A stretch of DNA of 64,000 bases. Origin: Kofleriaceae bacterium (GTDB lineage: Bacteria > Myxococcota_A > Polyangia > Haliangiales > Haliangiaceae). Location: assembly GCA_018057825.1 (NCBI GenBank), contig JAGPCY010000015.1, positions 129,383 to 193,382 of the forward strand, in the 5' to 3' direction. The position numbers and the translations under genes are program-made. Below the pieces are notes generated by a model, which did no database searches, had not been told where the DNA came from, and worked only from the letters and a program-made list of their open reading frames with translations. This document shows, piece after piece, positions 1-9,158 of this stretch; the first letter of the stretch is position 1; each line of letters opens with the position of its first letter.

Positions 1-1752
1 TCGGCCCCGGCCGCCTTCACCCTCGACGGCGACCGCGCCCGGGTCGCGCTGCGCGCGAGCGGCGCGAGCGGCGCCGCCCTGGCGACCAGCCCGCTCGACG
101 TGCGCCTCCTGGTCCATCGGCTGCCCGAGTACGGCGTCCTCGTCTTGCTCCTCGGCACCCCGGCCGCCCTGCGCGGCGTCGGGCCGGCCCATCGGGCGAT
201 GGTGCCCCTCGACGTCGCCGCCGACCTCGACCGCCGGTTCCTGGCCCAGCTCGAGCGCGAGTTCGTGCTCGAGGTCGACGTCGTGGTCGACGGACGTCCG
301 GCGCGCCGAGCCCGGCTCAAGGCGCCGCTGTCCGAGAACGTCGGCTACGCGGTGCGGGCGGCCTCGGACCACGTCCGGCCGCTCGGCGCCAGCGCCAGCT
401 TCGCGCGCGGCCTGGTCGCGCTGGGCAGCGCCGGCACCGATCTGCTCGGCGGCAGCCATCCCGAGCACGCCGAGTTCCGCGTCGACAAGCTCGAGCCGCT
501 GGCCACCGCCAACCAGGTCCGCCGCGCCCTGGCGATCGCCCGCCGGTTCTCGAAGCCGGCCCGCGAGGACTACCTGGTGTGCGTGCGCGGCTTCCCGTTG
601 CCGCGCTGGCGCGAGCTGCGCCACGCGGTCCTGGCCCGGGCGGTCGAGCTCGGGCTGTGGATGGGCCCCGAGCTGGCCCAGGCCGCGGTGTCCGAGGGCC
701 TGGCGCGATCGCGCAAGGACCTGGTCGTCAAGCTCGAGGCCGGCTTCGCCGCGCTCCTGGGCCGCGCCGACGCCAACGACCTCGACACCGACGCGATCGA
801 TGACAACCGCCAGGCCCTCGCGGTCGAGGCCTCGGCTCTGGGCATCGCCCCGCAGTCGGCCGAGGCCGAGCCGCAGGTGTCCGGCATGATCAGCGCCAAG
901 CCGCCGTCGGCCGCGTCGCTGCGCCAGCTCGGGGTCGCCGAGCTGCTGCGCCTCCTCGACGATCGCGAGCGTCGGCTGGCCGCGGCCCTCGAGCTGTGCG
1001 AGCGCGGCGAGGGCGCGGCGGTGCGCGCGATCATGAACGCGGTCCGGCGCATGAGCCGCGGCGACGCGGTCCGGGTGCTGGGCGCGATGGTCCGGCTCGG
1101 CCCGGCGGCCGCGCCGACCTTGACCGCCGGCCTGGCCAGCTCGAAGGCGTTCCTCCGCCACGGCTGCGCCCTGGCGCTGGCGCTCCTGCGCACCGAGGCC
1201 GGCACCGAGGCCGTGGTCGACGCGCTCCTCGGCGAGCCGACCGAGATCTGGCGCGAGATCGCCCGCGCGGTCGGCCACGTCGGCCCGCCGGCGCTCATGC
1301 CGCTCGCGGCGCGCCTGGGTCGGCTGGGCGATCGCGCCACCGCCAGCGATCGCGAGCGCATCGCCTGGGCCATGGCCCACGTCGGCGTGCGCGGCGGCAA
1401 GGCCGCGGTCGCGACCCTGGCGGCCGGGCAGAGCGCGGTTGCGCCGGTGGCGCGCATGGCCCTCGAGCGGATCGAGCCGGCGGCGTCCGACGACATCTCG
1501 GCCCGGGCCCCGGCCCGCGAGGTCACGGTCAACCGCGCCTTCTCGCGCCGGTTCTTCGAGGCCCTCGAGCGCGGCCTGCCCGAGCTCGGCAAGGGCGAGC
1601 TGGCCGCCCTCGACATCTCCCAGCCGATGGAGCTGCTCGACGACGACGATCTCCTGGTCGATCCCGAGGACGAGCGGGCGGCCGAGCCCGAGAGCGAGGC
1701 CGGGTCCGACCTCGACGCCGAACTCGACGAGAGCGATCTGGTCGACGACTGA
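1..1752 (+). CDS. HEAT-repeat protein, 5' end outside window
   Basis: The frame is open from base 1, so the gene enters from the left and 583 residues are visible. The GTG at 100 is not needed as a start. The N-terminal 300 residues match no family I recognise. Residues about 308-490 show Ala/Leu-rich helical pairs of HEAT type, usually a scaffold for protein contacts. The last 50 residues are strongly acidic (Asp/Glu runs). No signal peptide can be judged because the start is missing. The metallophosphoesterase follows 44 bases downstream on the same strand. Function unknown. Confidence 0.75.
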   Translation, partial: SAPAAFTLDGDRARVALRASGASGAALATSPLDVRLLVHRLPEYGVLVLLLGTPAALRGVGPAHRAMVPLDVAADLDRRFLAQLEREFVLEVDVVVDGRPARRARLKAPLSENVGYAVRAASDHVRPLGASASFARGLVALGSAGTDLLGGSHPEHAEFRVDKLEPLATANQVRRALAIARRFSKPAREDYLVCVRGFPLPRWRELRHAVLARAVELGLWMGPELAQAAVSEGLARSRKDLVVKLEAGFAALLGRADANDLDTDAIDDNRQALAVEASALGIAPQSAEAEPQVSGMISAKPPSAASLRQLGVAELLRLLDDRERRLAAALELCERGEGAAVRAIMNAVRRMSRGDAVRVLGAMVRLGPAAAPTLTAGLASSKAFLRHGCALALALLRTEAGTEAVVDALLGEPTEIWREIARAVGHVGPPALMPLAARLGRLGDRATASDRERIAWAMAHVGVRGGKAAVATLAAGQSAVAPVARMALERIEPAASDDISARAPAREVTVNRAFSRRFFEALERGLPELGKGELAALDISQPMELLDDDDLLVDPEDERAAEPESEAGSDLDAELDESDLVDD

Positions 1753-1796
1753 ACTCCACCTCGGCCAAAACCGAGTATGCTCAAGCCCTCGCCCGC

Positions 1797-2528
1797 ATGC
1801 GGATCGGCATCTTCAGCGACGTGCACGCCAACATCGAGGCCCTGACCGCGGTCCTCGAGGCGTTTCGTGCCGAGCGCATCGACCAGTACGTGTGCATCGG
1901 TGACACCGTCGGCTACGGCGCCTCGCCCAACGAGTGCTGCGACGCGATCCGCAACCTGGCCAAGTTCACGATCCTCGGCAACCACGACGCCGCGGTGGCC
2001 GGGCGGATGGACTACTCGTACTACTACGACGCCGCCCGCCAGGCCCTCGACGCCCACGCTCGGGTGCTGACCGCCGACAACATGGCGTGGTTGAAGAGCC
2101 TGCCCTACGAGGTCCGCGAGGGCGAGGTCACCTTCTGCCATGGCTCGCCGGTCAACCTCGAGGAGTTCGAGTACATCTTCTCGACCGAGCAGGCGGCCCG
2201 CTGCCTCGAGATCTGGGACGACCTGGCGACCGTGACCTTCATCGGCCACTCGCACCTGTGCAAGTCGTTCGCGCTGTCGAAGGACGACGTGTTCGAGGTC
2301 GTGGCGCAGAAGTTCACGATCCGCCCGGACCATCGCTACATCATCAGCGTCGGTTCGGTCGGTCAGCCGCGCGACTACGACAACCGCGCCAGCTACACGA
2401 TCTACGACACCGACGAGAAGATCTTCGAGTTCAAGCGGGTGGCCTACGACATCGAGGCCGCAGCGCAGAAGATCTTCGCCAGCGACCTCGAGCGGAACTT
2501 CGGCAACCGGCTGTTCCTCGGCGTGTGA
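1797..2528 (+). CDS. YfcE-like metallophosphoesterase
   Basis: A 243-residue calcineurin-like phosphoesterase, cytoplasmic. The dimetal ligands are present in order: DVH at residues 8-10, a GDTVGYG block, GNHD, CHGSP and GHSH. The GDTVGYG form is typical of a bacterial subfamily with unsettled substrates (phosphodiesters, or a protein phosphatase role). ATG 1797 is chosen because the conserved first strand (MRIGIFSDVH) begins there. A TATGCT -10-like element lies about 20 bases upstream. It may be cotranscribed with the HEAT protein. Confidence 0.9.
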   Translation: MRIGIFSDVHANIEALTAVLEAFRAERIDQYVCIGDTVGYGASPNECCDAIRNLAKFTILGNHDAAVAGRMDYSYYYDAARQALDAHARVLTADNMAWLKSLPYEVREGEVTFCHGSPVNLEEFEYIFSTEQAARCLEIWDDLATVTFIGHSHLCKSFALSKDDVFEVVAQKFTIRPDHRYIISVGSVGQPRDYDNRASYTIYDTDEKIFEFKRVAYDIEAAAQKIFASDLERNFGNRLFLGV

Positions 2529-2595
2529 GCGCCGGGTCCAGGCGCCGGGTTCAGGCGGACGGGAGCGAACGCGGCGGGCGAGCGAACGCGGGCGA

Positions 2596-4656
2596 TCAGC
2601 GGCCGAGCGCGGCCGGGCGCAGCCCGAGGTCGGCGTGCTCGGCGGCGCGGGCGGCCTCCGGCGAGATCACGCCGGCGCGACGCATCGCCCGCACGACGAC
2701 GTCGACCCGGCGCGCGGTGTCGGGATCGAGGCGGTGACCGGCCACCAGGCGGGCGGCCAAGGTCCGCGGCGCCGGGGTGAGCGCGGCCAGGAACGCGGCC
2801 TGGCGGATCGTCAGCTCACCCGGGCTGCGCCCGAACCAGTGGCGCGCCGCCGCCGCGACGCCGTGGATGCCCGGCCCGAGCTCGACGACGTTCAGGTACC
2901 GAGCCAGGATGACCTCCTTGGCCAGCACCGCCTCGAGCCGCCAGGTCAAGACCGCCTCCGCCAGCTTGCGCGCGACCGTGCGGTCGTGGCCGAGGAAGGC
3001 GTTCTTCACGAGCTGCTGCGAGATCGTCGAGCCGCCGCGGGCGAACCGCTCCTCGCGCAGATCGATCTCGAGGCTGCGGCCGATCTGCGTCAGATCGAAC
3101 CCGGCGTGATCCCAGAACCGCGCGTCCTCGGCGGCGACGAAGGCCCCGCTGACGTGGCGGGGCAGCGCCGCCAGGTCGACCCAGTCGCCGACCCCAGGAC
3201 CGACGGGCGCCGCGGTGCCGTCGGGGAAGCGGTGCTCGGCGACCGCGGCCAGGGCGTGGACGTCGGCGGCCGGCGGATCGGCGACCACCTCACAGCGGTT
3301 GTCGAGGTCGACCGCGAGGTGGACGCCGTCGCCGGGGGCGGCGTCGAGATCGATCGTGGCGCGGGCGGTCCCGGCGAAGCTGCCGCGGATCGCCAGGGCG
3401 CCGAGCGGGCCGACCAGCGGCGCGGGCAGGGCGTCGAGGACGCGGCGGCAGTCGGCCGGGGCCAGCGCGACCGTCAGCTCGCCCGATCGGATCGCGCCGG
3501 CCTCGGTGCGCAACCAGCCCTGGCCCGACAGCTCGACGCCGGCGCGGGTCAGGGTCGCGCGCTCGACCTCGATGCGCCCCGGCTCGAGCCGCGCCGTCAA
3601 CCCCACCGCGCCGTCGAGCGGGACGTCGCCGCTCGCGATCGCCGGGTGGTCGAGGGTGGCGCCGGTGACCGCCAGCTCGGCGTCGATCAGCGCGGCCCGA
3701 CCGCGGGTCACGGTGACCTGACCGCTGGCCCGGGCGTCAGCCAGCCCGAGCGCCCCGAGCCGACCGTCGAGGACGGCCAGGGGGATGCGATCGCCGGCCG
3801 CGATCACCGCCGTCGCCCGCGGGGCGATCGCCACCGCCAGCGGCCGCGGCACGCCAGCGTCGTCGACGGCGCCGGTGATCCGCCACGCCCGGTCGCGCCC
3901 GTCGCGCACCGCGCTCACGTCGGTCAGCTGGGCGGGCGCGCCGCCGGCCGAGACCGTCAGCGCCCCCCCGATCAGCGCGGCGCGCTCGATCGCCAGCGCC
4001 GGCAGGCGAAGATCGGCGCCGATCCGCGCGACCTCGCCGCGCACCGCCACCGGCCCGGCGCTGGCGGCGAAGCTAGCGGCCCCGGTCACGACCCGGACGC
4101 CGCCGCGCACCGGATGCAGCTCGACATCGCCGGCCCGGATCTGCAGCCCGGGGACGTCGATCACCAGGTCGCCGCCCGAGACCACGATCCGGCGCAGGCG
4201 GCGCCCAGGGCGAGCCGGTCCACCGCCACCGCGCCGTCGGCTCAGGCGATCGAGGACGCCGCGCCAGGCCGCGTCGCCATCGGCGCCGGCGACCGCGCGC
4301 AGGCGCGGGCGCGTCACTCGGATCTCGTCGGGCGACAGCTCGCCGGCGGCCAGCGAGTCGAGGGCGACCGCGGCCTCGACCCGCTCGGCGGTGAACAGCT
4401 CGCCGACCGCGAGGTCGGTCACGGTGACGTCGCCCAGGAGGCCGGCCGAGATGCCGCCGACCCGGGTCGGGACCCCGGTCGCGCGCGACAGCGCGGGCTC
4501 GAGTTCGTGGTGGACGCGATGCTCGAGGTACCGCGCCGCCGCCACCGGCACGCCGACCGCGGCGGCCGCGGTCACCACCGCGAGCCACTCGGCGCGCAGC
4601 CGGCGCCACAGCGCGATCGCGCCGGCGCTCTCGGCGGGGGCGACCTCGGCCCGCAT
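2596..4656 (-). CDS. AsmA-like/GT51 peptidoglycan glycosyltransferase
   Basis: 686 residues. An N-terminal membrane segment (about 20-45) is followed by a long beta-rich region (about 50-480) that resembles AsmA/TamB-type periplasmic domains. A C-terminal GT51 domain (about 490-670) follows. GT51 polymerises lipid II glycan strands. Hallmarks are EDARFWDH with the catalytic Glu, GGSTISQQL, RKLAE and ILARYLN. There is no transpeptidase domain, so it is monofunctional, but it is far longer than MtgA (about 240). The ATG overlaps the ddl stop by one base (TGATG), suggesting translational coupling within a cell-wall operon. Confidence 0.85.
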   Translation of the reverse strand: MRAEVAPAESAGAIALWRRLRAEWLAVVTAAAAVGVPVAAARYLEHRVHHELEPALSRATGVPTRVGGISAGLLGDVTVTDLAVGELFTAERVEAAVALDSLAAGELSPDEIRVTRPRLRAVAGADGDAAWRGVLDRLSRRRGGGGPARPGRRLRRIVVSGGDLVIDVPGLQIRAGDVELHPVRGGVRVVTGAASFAASAGPVAVRGEVARIGADLRLPALAIERAALIGGALTVSAGGAPAQLTDVSAVRDGRDRAWRITGAVDDAGVPRPLAVAIAPRATAVIAAGDRIPLAVLDGRLGALGLADARASGQVTVTRGRAALIDAELAVTGATLDHPAIASGDVPLDGAVGLTARLEPGRIEVERATLTRAGVELSGQGWLRTEAGAIRSGELTVALAPADCRRVLDALPAPLVGPLGALAIRGSFAGTARATIDLDAAPGDGVHLAVDLDNRCEVVADPPAADVHALAAVAEHRFPDGTAAPVGPGVGDWVDLAALPRHVSGAFVAAEDARFWDHAGFDLTQIGRSLEIDLREERFARGGSTISQQLVKNAFLGHDRTVARKLAEAVLTWRLEAVLAKEVILARYLNVVELGPGIHGVAAAARHWFGRSPGELTIRQAAFLAALTPAPRTLAARLVAGHRLDPDTARRVDVVVRAMRRAGVISPEAARAAEHADLGLRPAALGR

Positions 4657-5651
4657 CAGTGGGGAACGGCGGTGGCGGCGCGCCGCTCGTCGCCGTCGAA
4701 GCCGCGCTGGGCGATCCGGCGTTCGCCGCGCGGGCGGTGCGAGGGCAGGGCGGCGGCGTAGAGCTGGGCCTCGCACAGCTCGCCGAACTCGATGCCGGCG
4801 GCGGCCGCGATCTTGGGCAAGAGCGAGGTCGGGGTCATGCCGGGGACGGTGTTGACCTCGAGCAGGTACTCGTTGCCGGTCGCGCTGACGATCAGGTCGA
4901 CCCGGGTCGCGCCGCGGCAGCCCAGGGCCGCGGCCGCGCGCGCCGCCTGGGTCAAGACCCCGCGGTAGCGCTCGGGCGACAGCCGCGGCGGCATGAAGTA
5001 GTTGGTGGCGCCGCGCGTGTACTTGGCGCCGAAGTCGTAGAACTCGCCCTTGGGCGCGATCTCCACGGCGCCGAGCGGCCGGTCGCCGAGGACCGCCACC
5101 GACACCTCCTGACCGGCGATGAAGCGCTCGACCAGGACCTCGCCGTCGAAGCATCCGGCGGCCTCGATCGCCGCCGGCAGCGCGCGCTCTCCGTCGACGA
5201 TCGTGACGCCGACCGAGCTGCCCTCGCGGACCGGCTTGACCACGCACGGATAGCCGAAGTCGCCGTGGTCGGCCAGCGCTCGCTCGGGGTCGCCGCTCGA
5301 CACGTAGTACGGCGGGGTCGGCAGGTTGTGGAGCCGGAATAGCTCCTTGGCCTTGACCTTGTGCATCGCCAGCGCCGAGGCCAGGACGTCCGAGCCGGTG
5401 TACGGGATGCCCATGACCTCGAGCAGGCCCTGGACACAGCCGTCCTCGCCGTAGCGGCCGTGCAGGGCGATGAAGGCGACGTCGATGCGCCGCTGCCGCA
5501 GGACCAGATCGAGATCGCGGTCGACGTAGATCGGCTCGACCTTCCAGCCCCGGGCCGCCAGGGCCGCGACCACCGCCTCGCCGCTGCGCAGGGACACCTC
5601 GCGCTCGCTCGACATGCCACCCAACAGGACGCCGATCGTACGTTGCTTCAT
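4656..5651 (-). CDS. ddl: D-alanine--D-alanine ligase
   Basis: 331 residues, normal for Ddl. It makes D-Ala-D-Ala for the peptidoglycan precursor with ATP in the cytosol. It has the N-terminal GGMSSEREVSL loop, the ATP-grasp segment with EGSSVGV, and the C-terminal metal-binding EVNTVPGMTPTSL. It is the first gene of a two-gene minus-strand unit with the GT51 protein. The C-terminus carries an extra Arg-rich tail of about 25 residues. Confidence 0.93.
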   Translation of the reverse strand: MKQRTIGVLLGGMSSEREVSLRSGEAVVAALAARGWKVEPIYVDRDLDLVLRQRRIDVAFIALHGRYGEDGCVQGLLEVMGIPYTGSDVLASALAMHKVKAKELFRLHNLPTPPYYVSSGDPERALADHGDFGYPCVVKPVREGSSVGVTIVDGERALPAAIEAAGCFDGEVLVERFIAGQEVSVAVLGDRPLGAVEIAPKGEFYDFGAKYTRGATNYFMPPRLSPERYRGVLTQAARAAAALGCRGATRVDLIVSATGNEYLLEVNTVPGMTPTSLLPKIAAAAGIEFGELCEAQLYAAALPSHRPRGERRIAQRGFDGDERRAATAVPH

Positions 5652-5844
5652 GGTCGGGACTCCTCGCGGACGCTGCGGGCACGCAGGTGAGCAAACGGGA
5701 GAGCAAGTCAGGTGCCACCGCGCGGAGGCCGCGTCGACGCCAGGTTGGCCGATGGGCGCGGGCGGAACGACACGGGGCGCGGACGCACGGCCACGCTACG
5801 GGCGCGATCCGGGCCGGGCAAGTTTTTGTCGTCGAGCCGGTGGC

Positions 5845-5873
5845 TTGACGTCGTCGGGGGAAGGGGGGTATCC
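5845..5873 (+). promoter_or_regulatory. Candidate housekeeping promoter
   Basis: TTGACG at 5845-5850, a 17-base spacer, then GTATCC at 5868-5873 (TATCCA with an 18-base spacer). It ends 16 bases before the ATG at 5890 and would drive the 5890-10048 unit. Confidence 0.5.
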
Positions 5874-5889
5874 AGTCGCCCGGGAATCC

Positions 5890-7458
5890 ATGGCGAACAA
5901 GTCGGATCGAAGCGCGGACAAGTCGGAGCGGACCAAGGCCGAGAAGAGCAAGGCGACGGCCAAGAAGCCGGCCAAGCCGGCCAAGGTCGAGGCCAAGCCC
6001 GACGCAAAGGGCAAGGCCAAGAAGCCGGCCAAGGTCGAGGCCAAGCCCGAGGCCAAGCCCCGGGCCAAGAAGCCGACCAGCAAGCCCAAGGCGGCCGCGA
6101 CCGCGACCACGACCGAGGTCGTCGAGCCGACCGCGCCGCAGCCGGTCGCCGTCGAGGATGCCTCGGCCGCCCCGGACAGCGAGCTGAGCGATCAGCTCCT
6201 CGAGGACGCCGCCGAGGACGGCACCGCCCCCGAGCCGCCCCTGACTCCCGAGGAGCAGGAGCTGGCCGCGCTCTACGGCGACGACCTGGCGCCCGCGGCC
6301 CCTGCGGCGGCCCACGCCGAGTTCGCCGACGCCCGCACCGCCGACGAGGATCGGCCGATGCTGCCCGAGATCAACGGCCGCCAGGAGCGCCAGAAGCGGT
6401 GGGAGGAGCGGCGCGAGCAGCGCCGGGCTCGCCGCGACTTCGAGCGCAGCCGGCGCCAGGAGCGCCAGGGCGGCCGCGACGGCGGTCGGCCAGCGGGCGA
6501 TCGGCCCCGCGAGGAGCGCCCGGCCGGCGATCGGCCCCGCGAGGAGCGGCCCCGCGAGGACCGTCCGCGCGAGGACCGTCCGCGTGACGATCGCCCGCGC
6601 GACGATCGGCCGCGCGAGGACCGTCCGCAGCTCGCGGCACCGGCGCTGCTCGCCGCCCCGGTGGCCGTGCCGTCCGACGCCACGGGCGTGATCCGGGTCG
6701 GCAACGCCCTCGGCGACGGCGCCTGGCAGGTCTTCAGCTCGATCCGCGGCGCCCAGCCCATGCCGGTCAGGCAGCTCGCCGGCATGATGCGCAAGCGCGG
6801 CCTGTTCGAGCACGATCCGGAGCAGGGCTGGCCGCAGCTCAAGGCCGCGCTCCTCGGCGACGAGCGCAGCTACCGCGCCCTCGGTCTGCGCCCGCGCATC
6901 GTCTACCGCGGCCGCGATCTGTTCGCGCCCGGCCCGGTGGCCCAGAGCGCCACCGCCGAGGCCGAGGCCGACCTGGCCCGAGCCCTGTCGGCGATGGCGG
7001 TCGCGACCCACGCGACCTTGAAGGTCCGCATCGGCCAGGCCAGCCAGGCCGGGTTCGAGCGGCTGGTCCACGCCTACCTGATCGCCGTCGGCTATCAGGA
7101 GGTCGAGTGGATCAAGCGCACCGAGTCCATCAGCTACGCCACCGCGATCGCGCCCGGCTCGCAGAGCCCGATCCTGGTGAGCGCGCGGTCCGGTGACGCG
7201 CCGGTCGATCGCCGCGGCGTCGGCGAGCTGCGGGTCGGCGTCGAGGCCAAGGGCCTCCTGGCCGGCCACCTGTTCGCGGCCCGCGAGATGTCGCCTGAGG
7301 CCGAGCGCGAGCTCGAGCGTCCGGGCCGGTCGATCGCGGTCTACGCCGGCGACGGCTTCGTGTCGGCGCTCCTGTCGGCCGGGGTCGGCGTGGTGACCGC
7401 CGCGGCGCCGCTGCGCTACGTCGACGATCAGCTCTTCGGCGAACTCCTGGCCGGCTGA
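5890..7458 (+). CDS. Histone-like tail fused to degenerate Mrr-fold domain
   Basis: 522 residues. Residues 1-75 are Lys/Ala/Pro-rich (KPAKPAK-type, histone H1-like), followed by an acidic stretch. Residues about 200-245 are RPREE/RPRED repeats. About 270-345 looks like a winged-helix (HARE-HTH-like) domain. About 370-522 resembles the Mrr-type restriction endonuclease fold (AGFERLVHAYLIAVGY, then GVGV near the end). The usual Asp...Q-x-K catalytic set is not evident, since SAR stands where QxK is expected. I infer a DNA-associated, probably non-nucleolytic protein. First gene of a likely operon with lipB. Confidence 0.7.
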   Translation: MANKSDRSADKSERTKAEKSKATAKKPAKPAKVEAKPDAKGKAKKPAKVEAKPEAKPRAKKPTSKPKAAATATTTEVVEPTAPQPVAVEDASAAPDSELSDQLLEDAAEDGTAPEPPLTPEEQELAALYGDDLAPAAPAAAHAEFADARTADEDRPMLPEINGRQERQKRWEERREQRRARRDFERSRRQERQGGRDGGRPAGDRPREERPAGDRPREERPREDRPREDRPRDDRPRDDRPREDRPQLAAPALLAAPVAVPSDATGVIRVGNALGDGAWQVFSSIRGAQPMPVRQLAGMMRKRGLFEHDPEQGWPQLKAALLGDERSYRALGLRPRIVYRGRDLFAPGPVAQSATAEAEADLARALSAMAVATHATLKVRIGQASQAGFERLVHAYLIAVGYQEVEWIKRTESISYATAIAPGSQSPILVSARSGDAPVDRRGVGELRVGVEAKGLLAGHLFAAREMSPEAERELERPGRSIAVYAGDGFVSALLSAGVGVVTAAAPLRYVDDQLFGELLAG

Positions 7459-7474
7459 TCCCCGGACGCTGGCT

Positions 7475-8119
7475 GTGATCCCCTGGCGCTGGTTGGGCGA
7501 GGTCGAGCATGGCGCAGCGGTCGCGGCGCAGGAGGCGGTGCGGGCCGCGATCCTGGCCGGTGACCGCGACGCCCAGGTCGTCTTCCTGGCCAGCCATCCG
7601 CCGACGATCACCCTCGGACATCGCGCCGATCGCGCGAACGTCCTCGTCGATCCGGCCGCCGCCGCCGCCGCCGGCGTCGCGATCGTCGCGACCTCGAGGG
7701 GCGGCGACGTCACCTACCACGGGCCCGGCCAGCTCATGATCTACCCGGTGGTCCGGGTGCGGTCGGTGGTCGGGTACCTGGCCGCGGTCGCCGAGGAGAT
7801 CGTCGCTGCCGCCGCGGCCTGCGGCGTGCCCGGCGCGCGCTTCGAGCGCGACCCCGCCGGAGTTTGGCTCGGCGACGCCAAGCTGGCCGCGTGTGGGCTG
7901 CACCTGGCGCGCGGCGTCGCGATCCACGGCTGGGCCTGGAACGTCGCGACGCCACCGTCGGCCTGGGACATGATCGTGCCGTGTGGCCTGCGGACGCCGG
8001 TCGTGTCGTTGGCCGAGGCGGCCGCAGCCCTCGGCGCCCTCCCGCCGCCGCCCGTCGCCGAGCTGGCCGAGCGTCTGGGCCCGGCGGTGGCAGCCCGCCT
8101 GAGCGCCGCGGTCGTGTAG
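7475..8119 (+). CDS. lipB: Octanoyltransferase LipB
   Basis: 214 residues, typical length. It transfers octanoate from acyl carrier protein to lipoyl domains, the first step of lipoate synthesis. The RGGDVTYHGPGQL signature is intact. The catalytic Lys (GDAKLAACGLH) and Cys (MIVPCGL) are both present. It starts at GTG 7475, 16 bases after the preceding stop; no other in-frame start precedes the conserved domain. It is followed after one base by the ATP-grasp gene. Confidence 0.93.
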   Translation: MIPWRWLGEVEHGAAVAAQEAVRAAILAGDRDAQVVFLASHPPTITLGHRADRANVLVDPAAAAAAGVAIVATSRGGDVTYHGPGQLMIYPVVRVRSVVGYLAAVAEEIVAAAAACGVPGARFERDPAGVWLGDAKLAACGLHLARGVAIHGWAWNVATPPSAWDMIVPCGLRTPVVSLAEAAAALGALPPPPVAELAERLGPAVAARLSAAVV

Positions 8120-8120
8120 G

Positions 8121-9158
8121 ATGACGGCGATGGAGCTGGGGATCGCCGTCCTCTACAACACTGACTTCGAGCACGCCGCGGGCGCCGCCTCGCCCGACGC
8201 GGTCGCGGTGCGCGCCTCCGCCGAGGCCATCCGCGACGCCTTGCGAGCCGCCGGTCACCGCGCCGAGCTGGTCGGCATGTGGGGCGGCGACGTCGGCGAG
8301 GTCATCGCCGGGCTGACCAAGGATCGCCCCGATCTGGTGTTCAACCTGTGCGAGTCCCTCGGCGGTGTGGCGCGCAACGAGGTCGCGGTGCCCGCGCTCC
8401 TCGATCTCCTCGGCCTGCCGTACACCGGCGGCGACGCGATGGCGCTCGGGCTGGCGCTGCACAAGCCGCGGACCAAGGACGTGCTCACCGGGCGCGGGGT
8501 CGCGACCCCGCCGTACCGGGTCGCGGCCAGCGCCGCCGATCTCGAGCGCATCGCCGCCGAGCCCCTCGACTACCCGTGGTTCATGAAGCTGGCCAACGAG
8601 GACGCCTCGGTCGGCATCACCGAGGCCAACGTGGTCCGCGATCCTGCCGGGTTGGTGGCCCGCGGCCGCGAGCTCTTGGCCGAGTTCGGCGAGCCGCTCC
8701 TCCTCGAGCGCTACGTCGACGGCCGCGAGGTCAACGTCACGCTCATCGGCTGGGGCGACGCGGTCGAGGTCCTGCCGCTCCACGAGATCGACTTCGCGGC
8801 GATGCCGGCCGGGCGGCCGCACATCGTCAGCTACGCCGCCAAGTGGGACGAGCGCCACGTCGACTACGCCGGCACCAAGCCGGTGCCGCTGCGGGGCGGC
8901 GACGCTGCGCTGGCCGATCGGGTGATCGCGACCGCGCGCGCGGCCTGGGACGCGATCGGCCTGCGCGACTACGGCCGGGTCGACCTGCGGGTCGACGCCG
9001 CCGGGACCCCGTGGGTGATCGACGTCAACCCCAACTGCGACATCTCGCCGGACGCCGGCGTGCATCGCGCCGCCACCGTCCACGGCTGGACCTATCCGCA
9101 GCTCATCAGCCGGATCGCCGAGCTGGCCTACGCCCGCGCCCGACGGCCGCGGTCGTGA
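8121..9158 (+). CDS. D-Ala-D-Ala ligase-like ATP-grasp protein
   Basis: 345 residues. It has the Ddl-like order: N-terminal VFNLCESLGG, lid DASVGI, and the C-terminal metal site DVNPNCDIS. The DVNPNCD site differs from the EVNTxPG of the true ddl at 4656-5651, so the substrate is probably a different carboxylate/amine pair. A second Met at codon 4 could also start it. It lies one base after lipB and overlaps the next gene by 4 bases, so translation is probably coupled. Product unknown. Confidence 0.82.
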   Translation: MTAMELGIAVLYNTDFEHAAGAASPDAVAVRASAEAIRDALRAAGHRAELVGMWGGDVGEVIAGLTKDRPDLVFNLCESLGGVARNEVAVPALLDLLGLPYTGGDAMALGLALHKPRTKDVLTGRGVATPPYRVAASAADLERIAAEPLDYPWFMKLANEDASVGITEANVVRDPAGLVARGRELLAEFGEPLLLERYVDGREVNVTLIGWGDAVEVLPLHEIDFAAMPAGRPHIVSYAAKWDERHVDYAGTKPVPLRGGDAALADRVIATARAAWDAIGLRDYGRVDLRVDAAGTPWVIDVNPNCDISPDAGVHRAATVHGWTYPQLISRIAELAYARARRPRS

